Shown one piece after another: positions 43,327-52,320 of a stretch of DNA of 64,000 nt. The position numbers were made by a program, and so were the translations under genes. The notes under the pieces are model-generated. The model did no database searches. It saw nothing but the letters and a program-made list of their open reading frames with translations, and had not been told where the DNA came from. Where the stretch lies: contig CAMMBV010000003.1 of the NCBI GenBank assembly GCA_946494335.1, positions 43,062 to 107,061 on the forward strand. Direction: 5' to 3'. The DNA is from an uncultured Ruminococcus sp. Lineage in GTDB: Bacteria > Bacillota > Clostridia > Lachnospirales > Lachnospiraceae. Position 1 is the first letter of the stretch. The number at the start of each line of letters is the position of its first letter.

Positions 43327-46300
43327 ATGAAAAAAAGAGTAGAACAACTGATTAACGGAAAGTTTGAATATGTTCATCCTGATCTGGATGTATCGGAAAC
43401 AGCTATCGATCTCCTTCTCCAGGAAGGAGAATCCCACAGGGGAGAGCTTTGCTTTGGAGCTAAGGACGGCAGTGTCATAAGAGGCATGCTGGTTTCTGAC
43501 AATCGGAGAATCCTGCTGTCGGAAGACCGGTTTCAGGGCAAGGTGATCCGGGTTACCTACGGCGTCGACACGGCCGGGTTAAAACCGGGCAGCGTCTGCA
43601 CCGGCAATATTGTCATCATGAGTGACGTGGGAGAAAAATCGGTGCCGGTTCGGTTTTCCATCCGCACGGGGCAGATAAGCTCTTCTAAGGGGACGCTTAA
43701 AAATCTGGATGATTTTGCGGCTCTTGCCAGGGAGGACTATCGGGAAGCTTTCCGCATTTTTACCGGGAAAGACTTTCTGACTTTTTCTGAGAAAGAAAGG
43801 AAGTCTTATCTGGGATTATATAAAGGAATGTCTCATAATCCTGTGACGTATCAGCATATGGAAGAGTTTCTGATCGGAGCAGGAAAAAAAGATCCTGTGC
43901 GTCTTTCACTGGACAAAGATCAAAAAGAGACGCTCAAGCTGGAAGGCTCCATGAAAGATACGTTGTATATTTACCGCAGTACCTGGGGATATTTAAGGGC
44001 CGAAGTGGAAACGGAGGGGGATTTTCTGGAGGTGGATAAAAAAATCATCACCTCGGAAGATTTTATAGGAAGTGTTTACGGACTGGAGTACATTATACTG
44101 CGTGACCGGCTGGGGAAAGGAAAAAGGTTTGGAAAAATAAAAATCCGCACGGTGTACGGTCAGCTGCAGTTTGAGATAGTGGCGTCGGCTGCGGGCGAGT
44201 ATGAGATCAGCATGCATGACTTTGAAAGCAGAATCAGGCGGGAACTGACCGTAAGCTACCTGAACCGCCGCCTCCAGAAAACGGACAGCAGGCAGTTTAA
44301 GCAGCAGACGGATCTGATTTTGAAGGAACTGAAAAATTCAGGAAATTACAACGCGCTGATGCAGCTGTATGAGGCGTGGGTATGTCTGGAATGCCATGAA
44401 GAAGGTCAGGCAGAGAAACTGATTGCCCAGCTGGCGCAGAGAAGCTTTTCGGCGGACGAAAGCCAGGAGGAAGCGGCATATCTGTATCTGGCCAGAAGAA
44501 CAGGCTTACGGCAGCAGGACAGTCTGGAGTACCGGGAGAGGATTATGTCTTTGTACCGCAGGAATCCTAAAAGTCTGATCCTCCTTTATATCATGCTGCA
44601 TGACGAGGAGATCAGCCACTCTCCGGTGAAGCAGCTGAATCTGATGGAGCAGCAGTTTGAGCTGGGCGTTACCAGTCCGGTTCTTTATCTGGAGGCATGC
44701 CGGGTGATACGGGAGGATGAGAATCAGTTCCGTAAGCTTTCGCCCTTTATGATTCAGGTACTGGCTTTTGCAGGGCGTCATCACCTGCTGACAAAGGAAC
44801 TGGGGATGCGGATCGCCTATCTGGCGTCCCATGAGAAAACCTTTAAGCCCGGCGTGTACCGGATACTCTGCGATGCATACCAGGTATGCCCTCAAAAGGA
44901 TACGGTGGAAGCCATCTGCCGTCTGGTGATGATGGGACAGCCGGGAAAAAAAGAATACTTTAAATGGTATGAACTGGCGGTGGAGATGGATATTCGGATT
45001 ACCCGCCTGTATGAATTTTATATAGAAACCATGAGCCGCCATTACCAGGAGCCGCTGTCAAAGACAGTGCGGCTGTATTTTTCCTATCAGAATACGCTGA
45101 GCAGTGAAAGAAAAGCCTTTATCTATGCAAAGGTAGTGCGCAGCAAAGAACAGGATATGGAGACTTACCGGACTTACCGTGAGGCCATGGAAGCCTTTGC
45201 CGGGCAGAGTCTGATGGAGGGGCGGATCAACGAGGATTATGCTGTACTGTATCAGGAATTTATCACGGAGATCACAGACAGCAGTCAGGCCAGGGCATAC
45301 GCCGGCGTGATGTTTACCCACCGGCTGTACAGCGACGATCCCAAGGTGCGCAGCGTTATCGTATGCCACGGAGCGCTGAAGGAAGAGAAGAGTTATCCCT
45401 GCCGGGAGGGCGTAGCCTACATCAATCTGTACAGCCCGGATGCACAGATACTTTTTGAGGATGCCAAACACCGCAGGTATGTGGCCACGGTGGATTATAA
45501 TCTTCAGAAACTGACGGAAGAAAAGGAACCGGCCCGCCAGTGTATGGCCTTTAACATTCCGGATCCCGGCCTGCTTTTGTACATATGTAAAAGCGATCCC
45601 ATGACGACGAAGGTGACGGTGCGAAATATGGGATGCTTCCAGCTGGTGGCGGATTCGGATGCATTTGAGGAAGAATGCCGCTGTAAGGTACGCCGGAAGC
45701 TGCTGGATTATTATGATAAAAACGCCGGGGATGATACCCTCAATGAATATCTGGGACGCCTTGACTACGAGGAATTTTATAAAGTGGATTATCTGCTTTT
45801 GCAGGATATCCTCATCCGCCATGGTTTTGCCCGGGAGGCCTTTGAACTGATACAGAAATACGGATATGAGGGCATCAATGCCGCATCGCTGTTCAAGCTT
45901 TGCCGCAGACTGATTCTGGATACGGAATTTACAGAAAACGAAGAGCTTTTGTATCTGTCATACTATGTGATGGAACAGGGTAAATACGATGAAGTGCTGC
46001 TGGGATATCTGCGGGACAATTACATGGGCTCGGTGGAACGTATGGTCCTTATCTGGGAGCGTCTGAAAGGCTTCCAGATGGACGGCTACATACTGGAAGA
46101 GGAAATCCTGCTGATTGCCATGTATTCCCGGGTGAATTTTCCAAAATTCTCCAAGGTATTGGAAAGCTATGTGAAAAACAGAGGCAAAGAGGTGGTGATT
46201 GCCGCAGCGCTGACGTTTTTGTCATACGGATATTTTCTGGAAGATATCCGCATCGATATGTTTGTGTTTAAAAGTCTGGAAAGCCTTTACGAGGATGGAC

Positions 46301-46866
46301 AGGACATGGATATGATGTGCTGGATGGCGCTGCTGAAGCGGTACCGGTTCAGCAAAAAGCTGAATGCATATCAGAAGGAAAATGTAAAGGGGATTTTAAA
46401 CCGGTGCAGGGAAAGAAATCTGCGTTTTTCCTTCTTCAAAGATTTTCCGCCGGAGCTGATCCGGGGCTGCCAGCTGGAAGACAAGGTATTTGTGGAAAAA
46501 AGATTCGCGCCGGATGATCAGGTCACACTTCATTATGCGATACTGCGAAAAGAGGAGGAACCGTCCTACAAAAGCGAACCTTTGAAACACCATTTCCATG
46601 GCGTTTTTGTAAGAGAATTTCTCCTGTTTTACGGGGAACGTCTGAAATATTATCTGACGGTGACCAGGGGAACGGAAAGCTTTTGTACAGAGGAAGAGGA
46701 AGTTATGCTGGAAACAGTATCCGCCGGCGGCACCAGCCGTTACGATATGATTAATCAGATGCTGGCGTACCGGAAAATAGGAAACGATCAGGAATGCCGG
46801 AAAGTTATGAGAAAATACCGTCAGATGGAACAATTGACGGAGCAGCTGTTTCATATGGCTGAATAA
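43327..46866 (+). CDS. Giant protein of unknown function (DUF5717-like), beta domains plus helical solenoid
   Basis: 1179 aa, no signal peptide or membrane segment. Residues 1-120 look like a beta-sandwich (NGKFEYVHPDLDVSE; IVIMSDVGEKSVPVRFSI). A helical linker follows, then a second beta-rich domain (about 190-300, with FEIVASAAGEYEISMHDFES). From about 305 to 1040 it is helical with TPR-like spacing (YNALMQLYEAWVCLECHEEG; YLYLARRTGLRQQDSLEYR). The end returns to beta (about 1060-1150). I believe this is DUF5717, recalled not searched. First of three tightly spaced genes with an Hsp70-like and a TPR protein; likely a scaffold. Ribosome site AGGTAG is weak. Confidence 0.7.
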   Translation: MKKRVEQLINGKFEYVHPDLDVSETAIDLLLQEGESHRGELCFGAKDGSVIRGMLVSDNRRILLSEDRFQGKVIRVTYGVDTAGLKPGSVCTGNIVIMSDVGEKSVPVRFSIRTGQISSSKGTLKNLDDFAALAREDYREAFRIFTGKDFLTFSEKERKSYLGLYKGMSHNPVTYQHMEEFLIGAGKKDPVRLSLDKDQKETLKLEGSMKDTLYIYRSTWGYLRAEVETEGDFLEVDKKIITSEDFIGSVYGLEYIILRDRLGKGKRFGKIKIRTVYGQLQFEIVASAAGEYEISMHDFESRIRRELTVSYLNRRLQKTDSRQFKQQTDLILKELKNSGNYNALMQLYEAWVCLECHEEGQAEKLIAQLAQRSFSADESQEEAAYLYLARRTGLRQQDSLEYRERIMSLYRRNPKSLILLYIMLHDEEISHSPVKQLNLMEQQFELGVTSPVLYLEACRVIREDENQFRKLSPFMIQVLAFAGRHHLLTKELGMRIAYLASHEKTFKPGVYRILCDAYQVCPQKDTVEAICRLVMMGQPGKKEYFKWYELAVEMDIRITRLYEFYIETMSRHYQEPLSKTVRLYFSYQNTLSSERKAFIYAKVVRSKEQDMETYRTYREAMEAFAGQSLMEGRINEDYAVLYQEFITEITDSSQARAYAGVMFTHRLYSDDPKVRSVIVCHGALKEEKSYPCREGVAYINLYSPDAQILFEDAKHRRYVATVDYNLQKLTEEKEPARQCMAFNIPDPGLLLYICKSDPMTTKVTVRNMGCFQLVADSDAFEEECRCKVRRKLLDYYDKNAGDDTLNEYLGRLDYEEFYKVDYLLLQDILIRHGFAREAFELIQKYGYEGINAASLFKLCRRLILDTEFTENEELLYLSYYVMEQGKYDEVLLGYLRDNYMGSVERMVLIWERLKGFQMDGYILEEEILLIAMYSRVNFPKFSKVLESYVKNRGKEVVIAAALTFLSYGYFLEDIRIDMFVFKSLESLYEDGQDMDMMCWMALLKRYRFSKKLNAYQKENVKGILNRCRERNLRFSFFKDFPPELIRGCQLEDKVFVEKRFAPDDQVTLHYAILRKEEEPSYKSEPLKHHFHGVFVREFLLFYGERLKYYLTVTRGTESFCTEEEEVMLETVSAGGTSRYDMINQMLAYRKIGNDQECRKVMRKYRQMEQLTEQLFHMAE

Positions 46867-46892
46867 TACCGGAAACAATTGGAGGCTAACGA

Positions 46893-48140
46893 ATGAATGA
46901 AGTCAGGAATATAATTGTAGGTTTTGAGCTGGGAGAGCGCACGTCTCAGATCTGTTACTATGACAGAACGGAGGAAGAACCGGTTTCCCTGTCAGTAAGG
47001 GCAGGTCAGAGCCAATATGCTTTCCCAACATGCATCAGCAAGAAACCGGGAGAGGAGATTTATCATTATGGGGTGGAGGCGGAATATTTTGCCGCCCATC
47101 AGGATGAAATCCTCATCGACCGCCTTTATGAACGCTGCCTGTCCAGGGAAAAGGTTCAGGTGGAGGATCAGCTGACAGAACCGGCCCGTCTGGCGGCTGT
47201 CTTTCTGGGGCAGGCGCTGGGAATGCTGGGCGCCAATAATCTTCTGAAAAATATTTCCGGTATTATGGTGACGGTTCCCCGGCTTAATAAAGCGCTGGTG
47301 GATAATTTGAAGGAAGCCTTTCAGATTCTGAAATTCCCTGCAGGAAGATGTTTCCTTCAGAATTATGACGAGAGTTTTTACTATTATACTATTTCTCAGA
47401 AGCCGGAATTCTGGAGTCGAAAAGTAGGACTTTTCACGCTTGAGAGCGATGAAGCGGCGTTCAGGCATCTTGAGATCGATCGTCAGTCAAAGCCGGCGGC
47501 GGCTTTGGTGAAAGCGGGCAAGCGGGCGGCTTTGGATACTTCCTGGGAGAACCGGGATGTGGATTTTTGCCGGCTGATCCAGGAGTCTTTCGGAAATGAT
47601 ATTTATTCCGGCGTATTTCTGGTTGGGGACGGCTTTGACAAGGAATGGGCGGTACGCTCCATTCCGCTGCTGTGCAAAAACCAGAGGCACGTGTTTTATG
47701 GAAACAATCTATACTGCAAAGGTGCATGCTACGGAGCAAAAGAGAAGGTGGAGGGCCGTCTGGTAAAGGATCTTTCTTATCAGGGAGAAGATATCGTGAC
47801 CGCCATGCTGGGTATGGAGATGCTTGTTTCCGGCGTTCATTCCTACTATCCGCTGGTGGAGCCGGGCATCCACTGGTATGAGGCAAAAAAGGAATTTGAG
47901 ATTCTTCTGGAAGATACCATGGAGTTGGTTTTTCTGGCAGGAGAGCCCAAATCACCCAGGCTGCAGCGGTACAGTATGGCGCTTCCAGGGCTGCCCAAAC
48001 GGCCGCCCAGGGCCACACGTCTGAAAATCAGACTGGAATTTGAGTCCTTAAATCACATCCATATTCAGGTGACGGATCTGGGGTTGGGAGAGCTGTATCC
48101 CGCAAGCGGATGTGTATGGAATGAAACGCTGGTGCAGTAA
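46893..48140 (+). CDS. Degenerate Hsp70-like protein (DUF5716-like)
   Basis: 415 aa. The order of segments resembles Hsp70: phosphate-1-like IIVGFELGERTSQICYY (7-23), a VTVPRLNKALVDNLKEAF segment matching the Hsp70 VPAYF region, an adenosine-motif-like VFLVGDGFDKEWAVRSI (241-257), GACYGAKEK, then a beta tail (364-409; RLEFESLNHIHIQVTDLG) like the substrate-binding domain. The glycine-rich phosphate-2 loop (DLGGGT in DnaK) is replaced by FTLESDE (181-187), so ATP hydrolysis is doubtful. Family number recalled, not checked. Upstream AATTGGAGG ribosome site; 26 bases after the giant protein. Confidence 0.68.
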   Translation: MNEVRNIIVGFELGERTSQICYYDRTEEEPVSLSVRAGQSQYAFPTCISKKPGEEIYHYGVEAEYFAAHQDEILIDRLYERCLSREKVQVEDQLTEPARLAAVFLGQALGMLGANNLLKNISGIMVTVPRLNKALVDNLKEAFQILKFPAGRCFLQNYDESFYYYTISQKPEFWSRKVGLFTLESDEAAFRHLEIDRQSKPAAALVKAGKRAALDTSWENRDVDFCRLIQESFGNDIYSGVFLVGDGFDKEWAVRSIPLLCKNQRHVFYGNNLYCKGACYGAKEKVEGRLVKDLSYQGEDIVTAMLGMEMLVSGVHSYYPLVEPGIHWYEAKKEFEILLEDTMELVFLAGEPKSPRLQRYSMALPGLPKRPPRATRLKIRLEFESLNHIHIQVTDLGLGELYPASGCVWNETLVQ

Positions 48141-48152
48141 AGGAGGCGCAGG

Positions 48153-48926
48153 ATGATCGGTTATCGGTTATGTCAGACAAAAAAAGCAAAAAACCCGTAT
48201 TTTATTGAGAATATCAGCACAAACGTCTTTACGATGGAAGAGCTTTGTTTTTATATGAGCCAGAATCTGTATCTGCTGGATGATACCATTTTAAACGGAC
48301 GTCTGATCCAGTGGCTGAAGGATGAGCTGGGCCTGGCTGCGCTTTCCAGAAAACTGAAAAAGCTTCTGGAGGAAAAAGCATCCATGGCAGAGGTGATTTT
48401 GCCCATAATGAAGGAAATTCAGTATCTGAATCAGGCGGAACAAAAGCAGCTGCAGCAAAATCTGAAGCAGATGGAGGAACAGCCCCTCCTGGTGCGCAGA
48501 AAGCGAAAAGGCGATTATCTGGTGGAATACCACAAGTACGGCAACGCGCTGAAAGTATACGGGGAAGTGCTGAAAGATACGGATGAGTCCGCCATGGATG
48601 TCTCATTTAAGGGAAATGTTCTTCACAATATGGGATGTGCCTATGCCCGTCTGTTTCAGATGGAAGAAGCGGTGGCCTGTTTTGAAAAGGCATATGATCT
48701 GCTGCACAGTCAGCTTGCTTTGAAAAGCTATCTCACGGCCGTATATCTGCTGGGATCCCGGGAGGATTTTCTTGCGAAAGCCCGGGAGCTGAAAGCGGAT
48801 CCGGCCACGGTGTCCAGCCTGGAGCAGGAAATTGCAGCGGCCTCTTCCCTGAAAGAAGAAGAGGCGGTGACAGATGAAATGCTGGCCGCCATGACGGAGG
48901 AATATCACAAAAATACAGGCTGGTGA
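48153..48926 (+). CDS. TPR-containing protein of unknown function
   Basis: 257 aa, soluble, mostly helical. An N-terminal part (1-110; LCFYMSQNLYLLDDTILN) precedes a coiled Gln/Glu/Leu-rich stretch (AEQKQLQQNLKQMEEQ) and a basic loop (VRRKRKGDY), then two to three TPR-like repeats (about 128-205; NMGCAYARLFQMEEAVACFEKA is a good TPR). Acidic C-terminus. Third gene of the operon, 12 bases after the Hsp70-like gene with AAAGGAGG as ribosome site. TPR proteins often bind chaperones, fitting its neighbours. Function unknown. Confidence 0.72.
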   Translation: MIGYRLCQTKKAKNPYFIENISTNVFTMEELCFYMSQNLYLLDDTILNGRLIQWLKDELGLAALSRKLKKLLEEKASMAEVILPIMKEIQYLNQAEQKQLQQNLKQMEEQPLLVRRKRKGDYLVEYHKYGNALKVYGEVLKDTDESAMDVSFKGNVLHNMGCAYARLFQMEEAVACFEKAYDLLHSQLALKSYLTAVYLLGSREDFLAKARELKADPATVSSLEQEIAAASSLKEEEAVTDEMLAAMTEEYHKNTGW

Positions 48927-48931
48927 TCTGG

Positions 48932-48960
48932 TTGACAGAGGAAGTCTGTTATGATAATAT
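48932..48960 (+). promoter_or_regulatory. Promoter of the amino-acid ABC importer
   Basis: TTGACA (48932-48937), 17 bp, TAATAT (48955-48960), right after the TPR gene stop. Confidence 0.85.
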
Positions 48961-49024
48961 TAATTCCATGGTTTAGCAAAGTAGAGTGCTACCAAAGGAA
49001 ATTAGTATCAGGAGGATATATCAG

Positions 49025-49915
49025 GTGAAAAAGAAAATATTATGTACGATGATGACTGCCGTTATGGCTGTATCTTTGCTGGCCGGCTGCGGCGGAAAAA
49101 ATGACGAGGCCGCACCCCAGGCAGAGGAAAATAATACGGAATCTTCCGCCGGTGAAACGGACGAAGGCGTTCAGGAAGAGGCCGAAGGAGAAGATGCTTC
49201 CGGTGAAAAAACCACGTTTACCGTAGGATTTGACGCGGAGTATCCGCCTTATGGATATATGGATGAAGACGGAGAATACACAGGGTTTGACCTGGAGCTT
49301 GCTCAGGCTGTCTGTGATCTGGAAGGCTGGGAGCTGGTAAAAACTCCCATTGCCTGGGATTCCAAAGACATGGAGCTGGAATCAGGCACCATCGACTGTA
49401 TCTGGAACGGCTTTACCATGAACGGACGGGAAGACGACTATACATGGTCCGATCCTTACGTGGACAACAGCCAGGCAATGGTGGTTGCGGAAAATTCCGG
49501 CATTGAAACCTTTGATGATCTGGCCGGAAAAGTAGTAGGCGTACAGGCGGCGTCTGCAGCGCTGCAGCTGCTGCAGGACGGAGGAAGCCAGAAAGAGCTG
49601 GCTGATACTTTTGGAAGCATTCAGGAATTTGCGGATTATAACAGCGCTTTCGTGGAGCTGCAGGCAGGTTCTGTGCAGGCGGTTGCCATGGATATCGGAG
49701 TTGCTCAGTACCAGATCAAGACCAGAGGCGAAGGCTTCAAAATCATGGATGAGAAGCTGAATTCTGAAAAATATGCCATCGGATTCAAGCTGGGAAATGA
49801 AGAACTGCGTGATACGGTAAACGCAGATCTGCAGAAGCTTCTGGAGGACGGCACCTTTGATGAGCTGGCCGAGAAGTATGAGCTGACAGATATGGTCTGC
49901 CTGGAAGCAAAATAA
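49025..49915 (+). CDS. Polar amino-acid ABC transporter, substrate-binding lipoprotein
   Basis: 296 aa from GTG 49025 after AGGAGG; a GTG at 48986 lacks a ribosome site. Signal peptide with lipobox SLLAGC (Cys near 22), then an acidic linker (25-60) and a type 2 periplasmic-binding fold (SBP_bac_3): VGFDAEYPPYGYMDEDGEYTG, WNGFTMNGRED, LAGKVVGVQAASAALQLL. It captures polar amino acids or a related zwitterion at the cell surface; the exact ligand cannot be read. It is followed by permease and ATPase genes. Confidence 0.93.
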   Translation: MKKKILCTMMTAVMAVSLLAGCGGKNDEAAPQAEENNTESSAGETDEGVQEEAEGEDASGEKTTFTVGFDAEYPPYGYMDEDGEYTGFDLELAQAVCDLEGWELVKTPIAWDSKDMELESGTIDCIWNGFTMNGREDDYTWSDPYVDNSQAMVVAENSGIETFDDLAGKVVGVQAASAALQLLQDGGSQKELADTFGSIQEFADYNSAFVELQAGSVQAVAMDIGVAQYQIKTRGEGFKIMDEKLNSEKYAIGFKLGNEELRDTVNADLQKLLEDGTFDELAEKYELTDMVCLEAK

Positions 49916-49930
49916 GAGGCGGTTTTAAAA

Positions 49931-49969
49931 CCCCCCGGATTTGCCGCGGCTGCGGCAGGTTGCGGGGGG
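49931..49969 (+). other. Two-tier GC-rich hairpin between binding protein and permease
   Basis: CCCCCCG pairs with CGGGGGG around an inner GCCGC-ggct-GCGGC stem, without a T run. The usual role at this position is to raise the amount of the binding protein relative to the membrane part by mRNA stabilisation or partial termination. A small palindrome (GGTTTTAAAACC, 49921-49932) overlaps its start. Confidence 0.7.
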
Positions 49970-50009
49970 TATTGACGCTGTGTGAAAAATCGGGAGGAAT
50001 ACGAAGGAT

Positions 50010-50660
50010 ATGGAATTTTCAGTTATGCTGGGACAACTGGCGGAGGGAATGGTGCAGTCCATCTGCATTTTTGCCCTGACTTTGATATTTTCTTTGCCCC
50101 TGGGGCTTTTGGTGTCCTTTGGACGAATGTCCAAAAACAGGATCGTCAGCACCATTTTCAGAATTTATATTTCCATCATGAGGGGAACGCCGCTGATGCT
50201 GCAGCTTCTGGTGGTATTTTACGGCCCCTTTTATCTGTTCGGAGCCAATATCGGAGGCATGTACCGGTTCATTGCGATTATTCTCGGATTTTCGCTGAAT
50301 TACGCCGCATATTTCGCAGAGATTTACCGCTCCGGCATAGAGTCCATGCCAAGAGGACAGTATGAGGCTGCCAAGGTACTGGGCTACAATGGAAGGCAGA
50401 CTTTCATGAAAATCATTCTGCCTCAGGTGATCAAGCGGATTCTGCCCTCTGTGACCAATGAGGTGATCACCCTGGTAAAGGATACGTCTCTGGCGTTTGC
50501 ACTGGCCTATATGGAGATGTTTACCATTGCAAAACAGATTGCCGCGGCCAATACCACCTTTGTTCCATTTATCGTTGCCGGCGTATTCTATTATGTGTTT
50601 AATCTGCTGGTTGCCGTTGTGATGGAAGGTATTGAGAAAAAGCTGAATTACTATCATTAG
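50010..50660 (+). CDS. Amino-acid ABC transporter permease (HisM/GlnP type)
   Basis: 216 aa, about five membrane helices. The MetI-like signature ([23 protein letters not shown], the EAA loop that contacts the ATPase) lies near residues 105-128, and the N-terminal [12 protein letters not shown] is the HEQRo subfamily hallmark. It would form a homodimeric channel. Coupled to the ATPase gene 11 bases downstream. Confidence 0.95.
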   Translation: MEFSVMLGQLAEGMVQSICIFALTLIFSLPLGLLVSFGRMSKNRIVSTIFRIYISIMRGTPLMLQLLVVFYGPFYLFGANIGGMYRFIAIILGFSLNYAAYFAEIYRSGIESMPRGQYEAAKVLGYNGRQTFMKIILPQVIKRILPSVTNEVITLVKDTSLAFALAYMEMFTIAKQIAAANTTFVPFIVAGVFYYVFNLLVAVVMEGIEKKLNYYH

Positions 50661-50671
50661 GAGGAAGTCCC

Positions 50672-51430
50672 ATGAGTCTGTTGGAAATGAAGCATATCAA
50701 TAAAAAATTCGACAATCTGGAAGTAATCAAGGATATTTCTGTTTCTGTGAAGGAAGGAGAAATTCTCTCCATTATCGGACCTTCCGGTTCCGGAAAATCC
50801 ACTCTGCTGCGGTGCGCCACCATGCTGGAGGAGATTGACGGAGGAGAAATCTGCTACATGGGAGAGCGGGCGGCCTGGATGGAAGGGAAAAAGGCCTGTC
50901 ATCCGGGAAAGGAGGCCATGAAACGGATCCAGGAGTATTTCGGCCTGGTATTTCAAAGCTTTAATCTGTTTCCGCATTACAGCGTAATGAAAAATCTGAC
51001 GGATGCGCCCATCAATATACAGAAACGAAACAAAGATGAGGTGTACAAAGAGGCCAGAGAACTTTTGAAGAAAATGGGGCTTGAGGATAAGGAGGACGCT
51101 TATCCCTGCCAGCTGTCCGGAGGTCAGTGTCAGAGGGTGGCCATTGCCAGGGCTCTTGCACTGAATCCGAAGATTCTCTTTTTTGACGAGCCCACTTCCG
51201 CACTGGATCCGGAGCTGACGGGAGAAGTGCTGAAAGTGATCCGTTCCCTGGCTGATCTGGATATCACCATGGTGATCGTCACCCACGAGATGGCCTTCGC
51301 AAGAGAAATTTCTGACCGTGTCATCTTCATGGACAAAGGCGTGGTGGAGCTTGAGGGAACGCCGGATGAGGTGTTTACTTCCGGCCATGGAAGGATGCAG
51401 GAATTCCTCGGAAAGTTCAATCAGCGCTAG
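50672..51430 (+). CDS. Amino-acid ABC transporter ATP-binding protein (GlnQ type)
   Basis: 252 aa. Walker A GPSGSGKS near residue 36, Q-loop [14 protein letters not shown], signature [15 protein letters not shown], Walker [15 protein letters not shown] and H-loop VIVTHEM. Powers import by the preceding permease and lipoprotein. The signature has Cys at a position usually Gln (LSGGQ-Q-QR), probably neutral. An 18-residue insertion ([18 protein letters not shown] region) follows the Walker A part. AGGAGG precedes the ATG. Confidence 0.96.
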   Translation: MSLLEMKHINKKFDNLEVIKDISVSVKEGEILSIIGPSGSGKSTLLRCATMLEEIDGGEICYMGERAAWMEGKKACHPGKEAMKRIQEYFGLVFQSFNLFPHYSVMKNLTDAPINIQKRNKDEVYKEARELLKKMGLEDKEDAYPCQLSGGQCQRVAIARALALNPKILFFDEPTSALDPELTGEVLKVIRSLADLDITMVIVTHEMAFAREISDRVIFMDKGVVELEGTPDEVFTSGHGRMQEFLGKFNQR

Positions 51431-51447
51431 AAGATGAAAATGCGGTA

Positions 51448-51476
51448 TTGCTTTTAAAAAAAAGGTGGGCTATAAT
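51448..51476 (+). promoter_or_regulatory. Promoter of purC-purB
   Basis: TTGCTT (51448-51453), 17 bp, TATAAT (51471-51476), 67 bp before purC. No PurR box recognised. Confidence 0.75.
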
Positions 51477-51543
51477 CTACGTGACGGAATAACGAAAAAA
51501 TGCAGTTTTTTGCAGAAAAAAGGAAAAGAAAGGTGTCATACTC

Positions 51544-52251
51544 ATGAAAAAATTAGAACAGTTATATGAAGGAAAAGCGAAAAAAGTATTTGCAACAGAC
51601 GTGGATGGAATTGTAATTGTAGACTACAAGGATGATGCCACAGCTTTTAACGGTGAGAAAAAAGGGACGATTGTGGGAAAAGGCGTGATCAATAACCGCA
51701 TGACCAACCGGGTGTTTAAACTGATGGAAGAGGAAGGCGTTCCCACACATCTGGTAGAAGAGCTGAGCGACCGGGAAACAGCTGTAAAAAAAGTTGAGAT
51801 CGTGCCGCTGGAGGTTATCGTGCGCAACGTGGCTGCCGGAAGCTTTTCCAAACGTATGGGTGTGGAAGAAGGAAAAGAGCTTCTGTGCCCTATCATAGAG
51901 TTCAGTTATAAAAATGATGATCTGGGCGATCCTTTTATCAATGACGACTATGCACTGGCTCTGGGACTGGCTACGCAGGAAGAAATTGACACCATTAAAA
52001 ACTATACCCGCAAAATCAATGAGATTCTGAAAAAATATTTCCTGAATGCAGGGATTAAACTGATTGATTTTAAAATTGAATTCGGAAGACTGGCGGACGG
52101 AACCATCATTCTGGCGGATGAAGTGTCACCTGATACCTGCCGTCTGTGGGATGTAAATACCAATGAAAAACTGGACAAGGACCGCTTCCGCAGAGATATG
52201 GGAAATGTGGAAGAGGCTTATAATGAAGTGTTCAACCGTCTGGGACTGTAA
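51544..52251 (+). CDS. purC: SAICAR synthetase
   Basis: 235 aa, standard bacterial length. N-terminal [29 protein letters not shown] and the ADP/Mg-binding [10 protein letters not shown] and [14 protein letters not shown] motifs identify it. It condenses CAIR with aspartate using ATP. It precedes purB, which performs the next step, by 69 bases with GGAGAG as ribosome site for purB. Confidence 0.97.
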   Translation: MKKLEQLYEGKAKKVFATDVDGIVIVDYKDDATAFNGEKKGTIVGKGVINNRMTNRVFKLMEEEGVPTHLVEELSDRETAVKKVEIVPLEVIVRNVAAGSFSKRMGVEEGKELLCPIIEFSYKNDDLGDPFINDDYALALGLATQEEIDTIKNYTRKINEILKKYFLNAGIKLIDFKIEFGRLADGTIILADEVSPDTCRLWDVNTNEKLDKDRFRRDMGNVEEAYNEVFNRLGL

Positions 52252-52320
52252 AAAGAGCGGGGAAGATAAAAGAAATAAGCGAGGCGTCTTGCGCGCCGGA
52301 ATAGGAGAGAGAACGCAGGT

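Noticed and set aside
51514..51530. Attenuator or PurR site before purC
   Set aside because: A short TGCA-based palindrome in an A/T run; no PurR-box match and no alternative structure.
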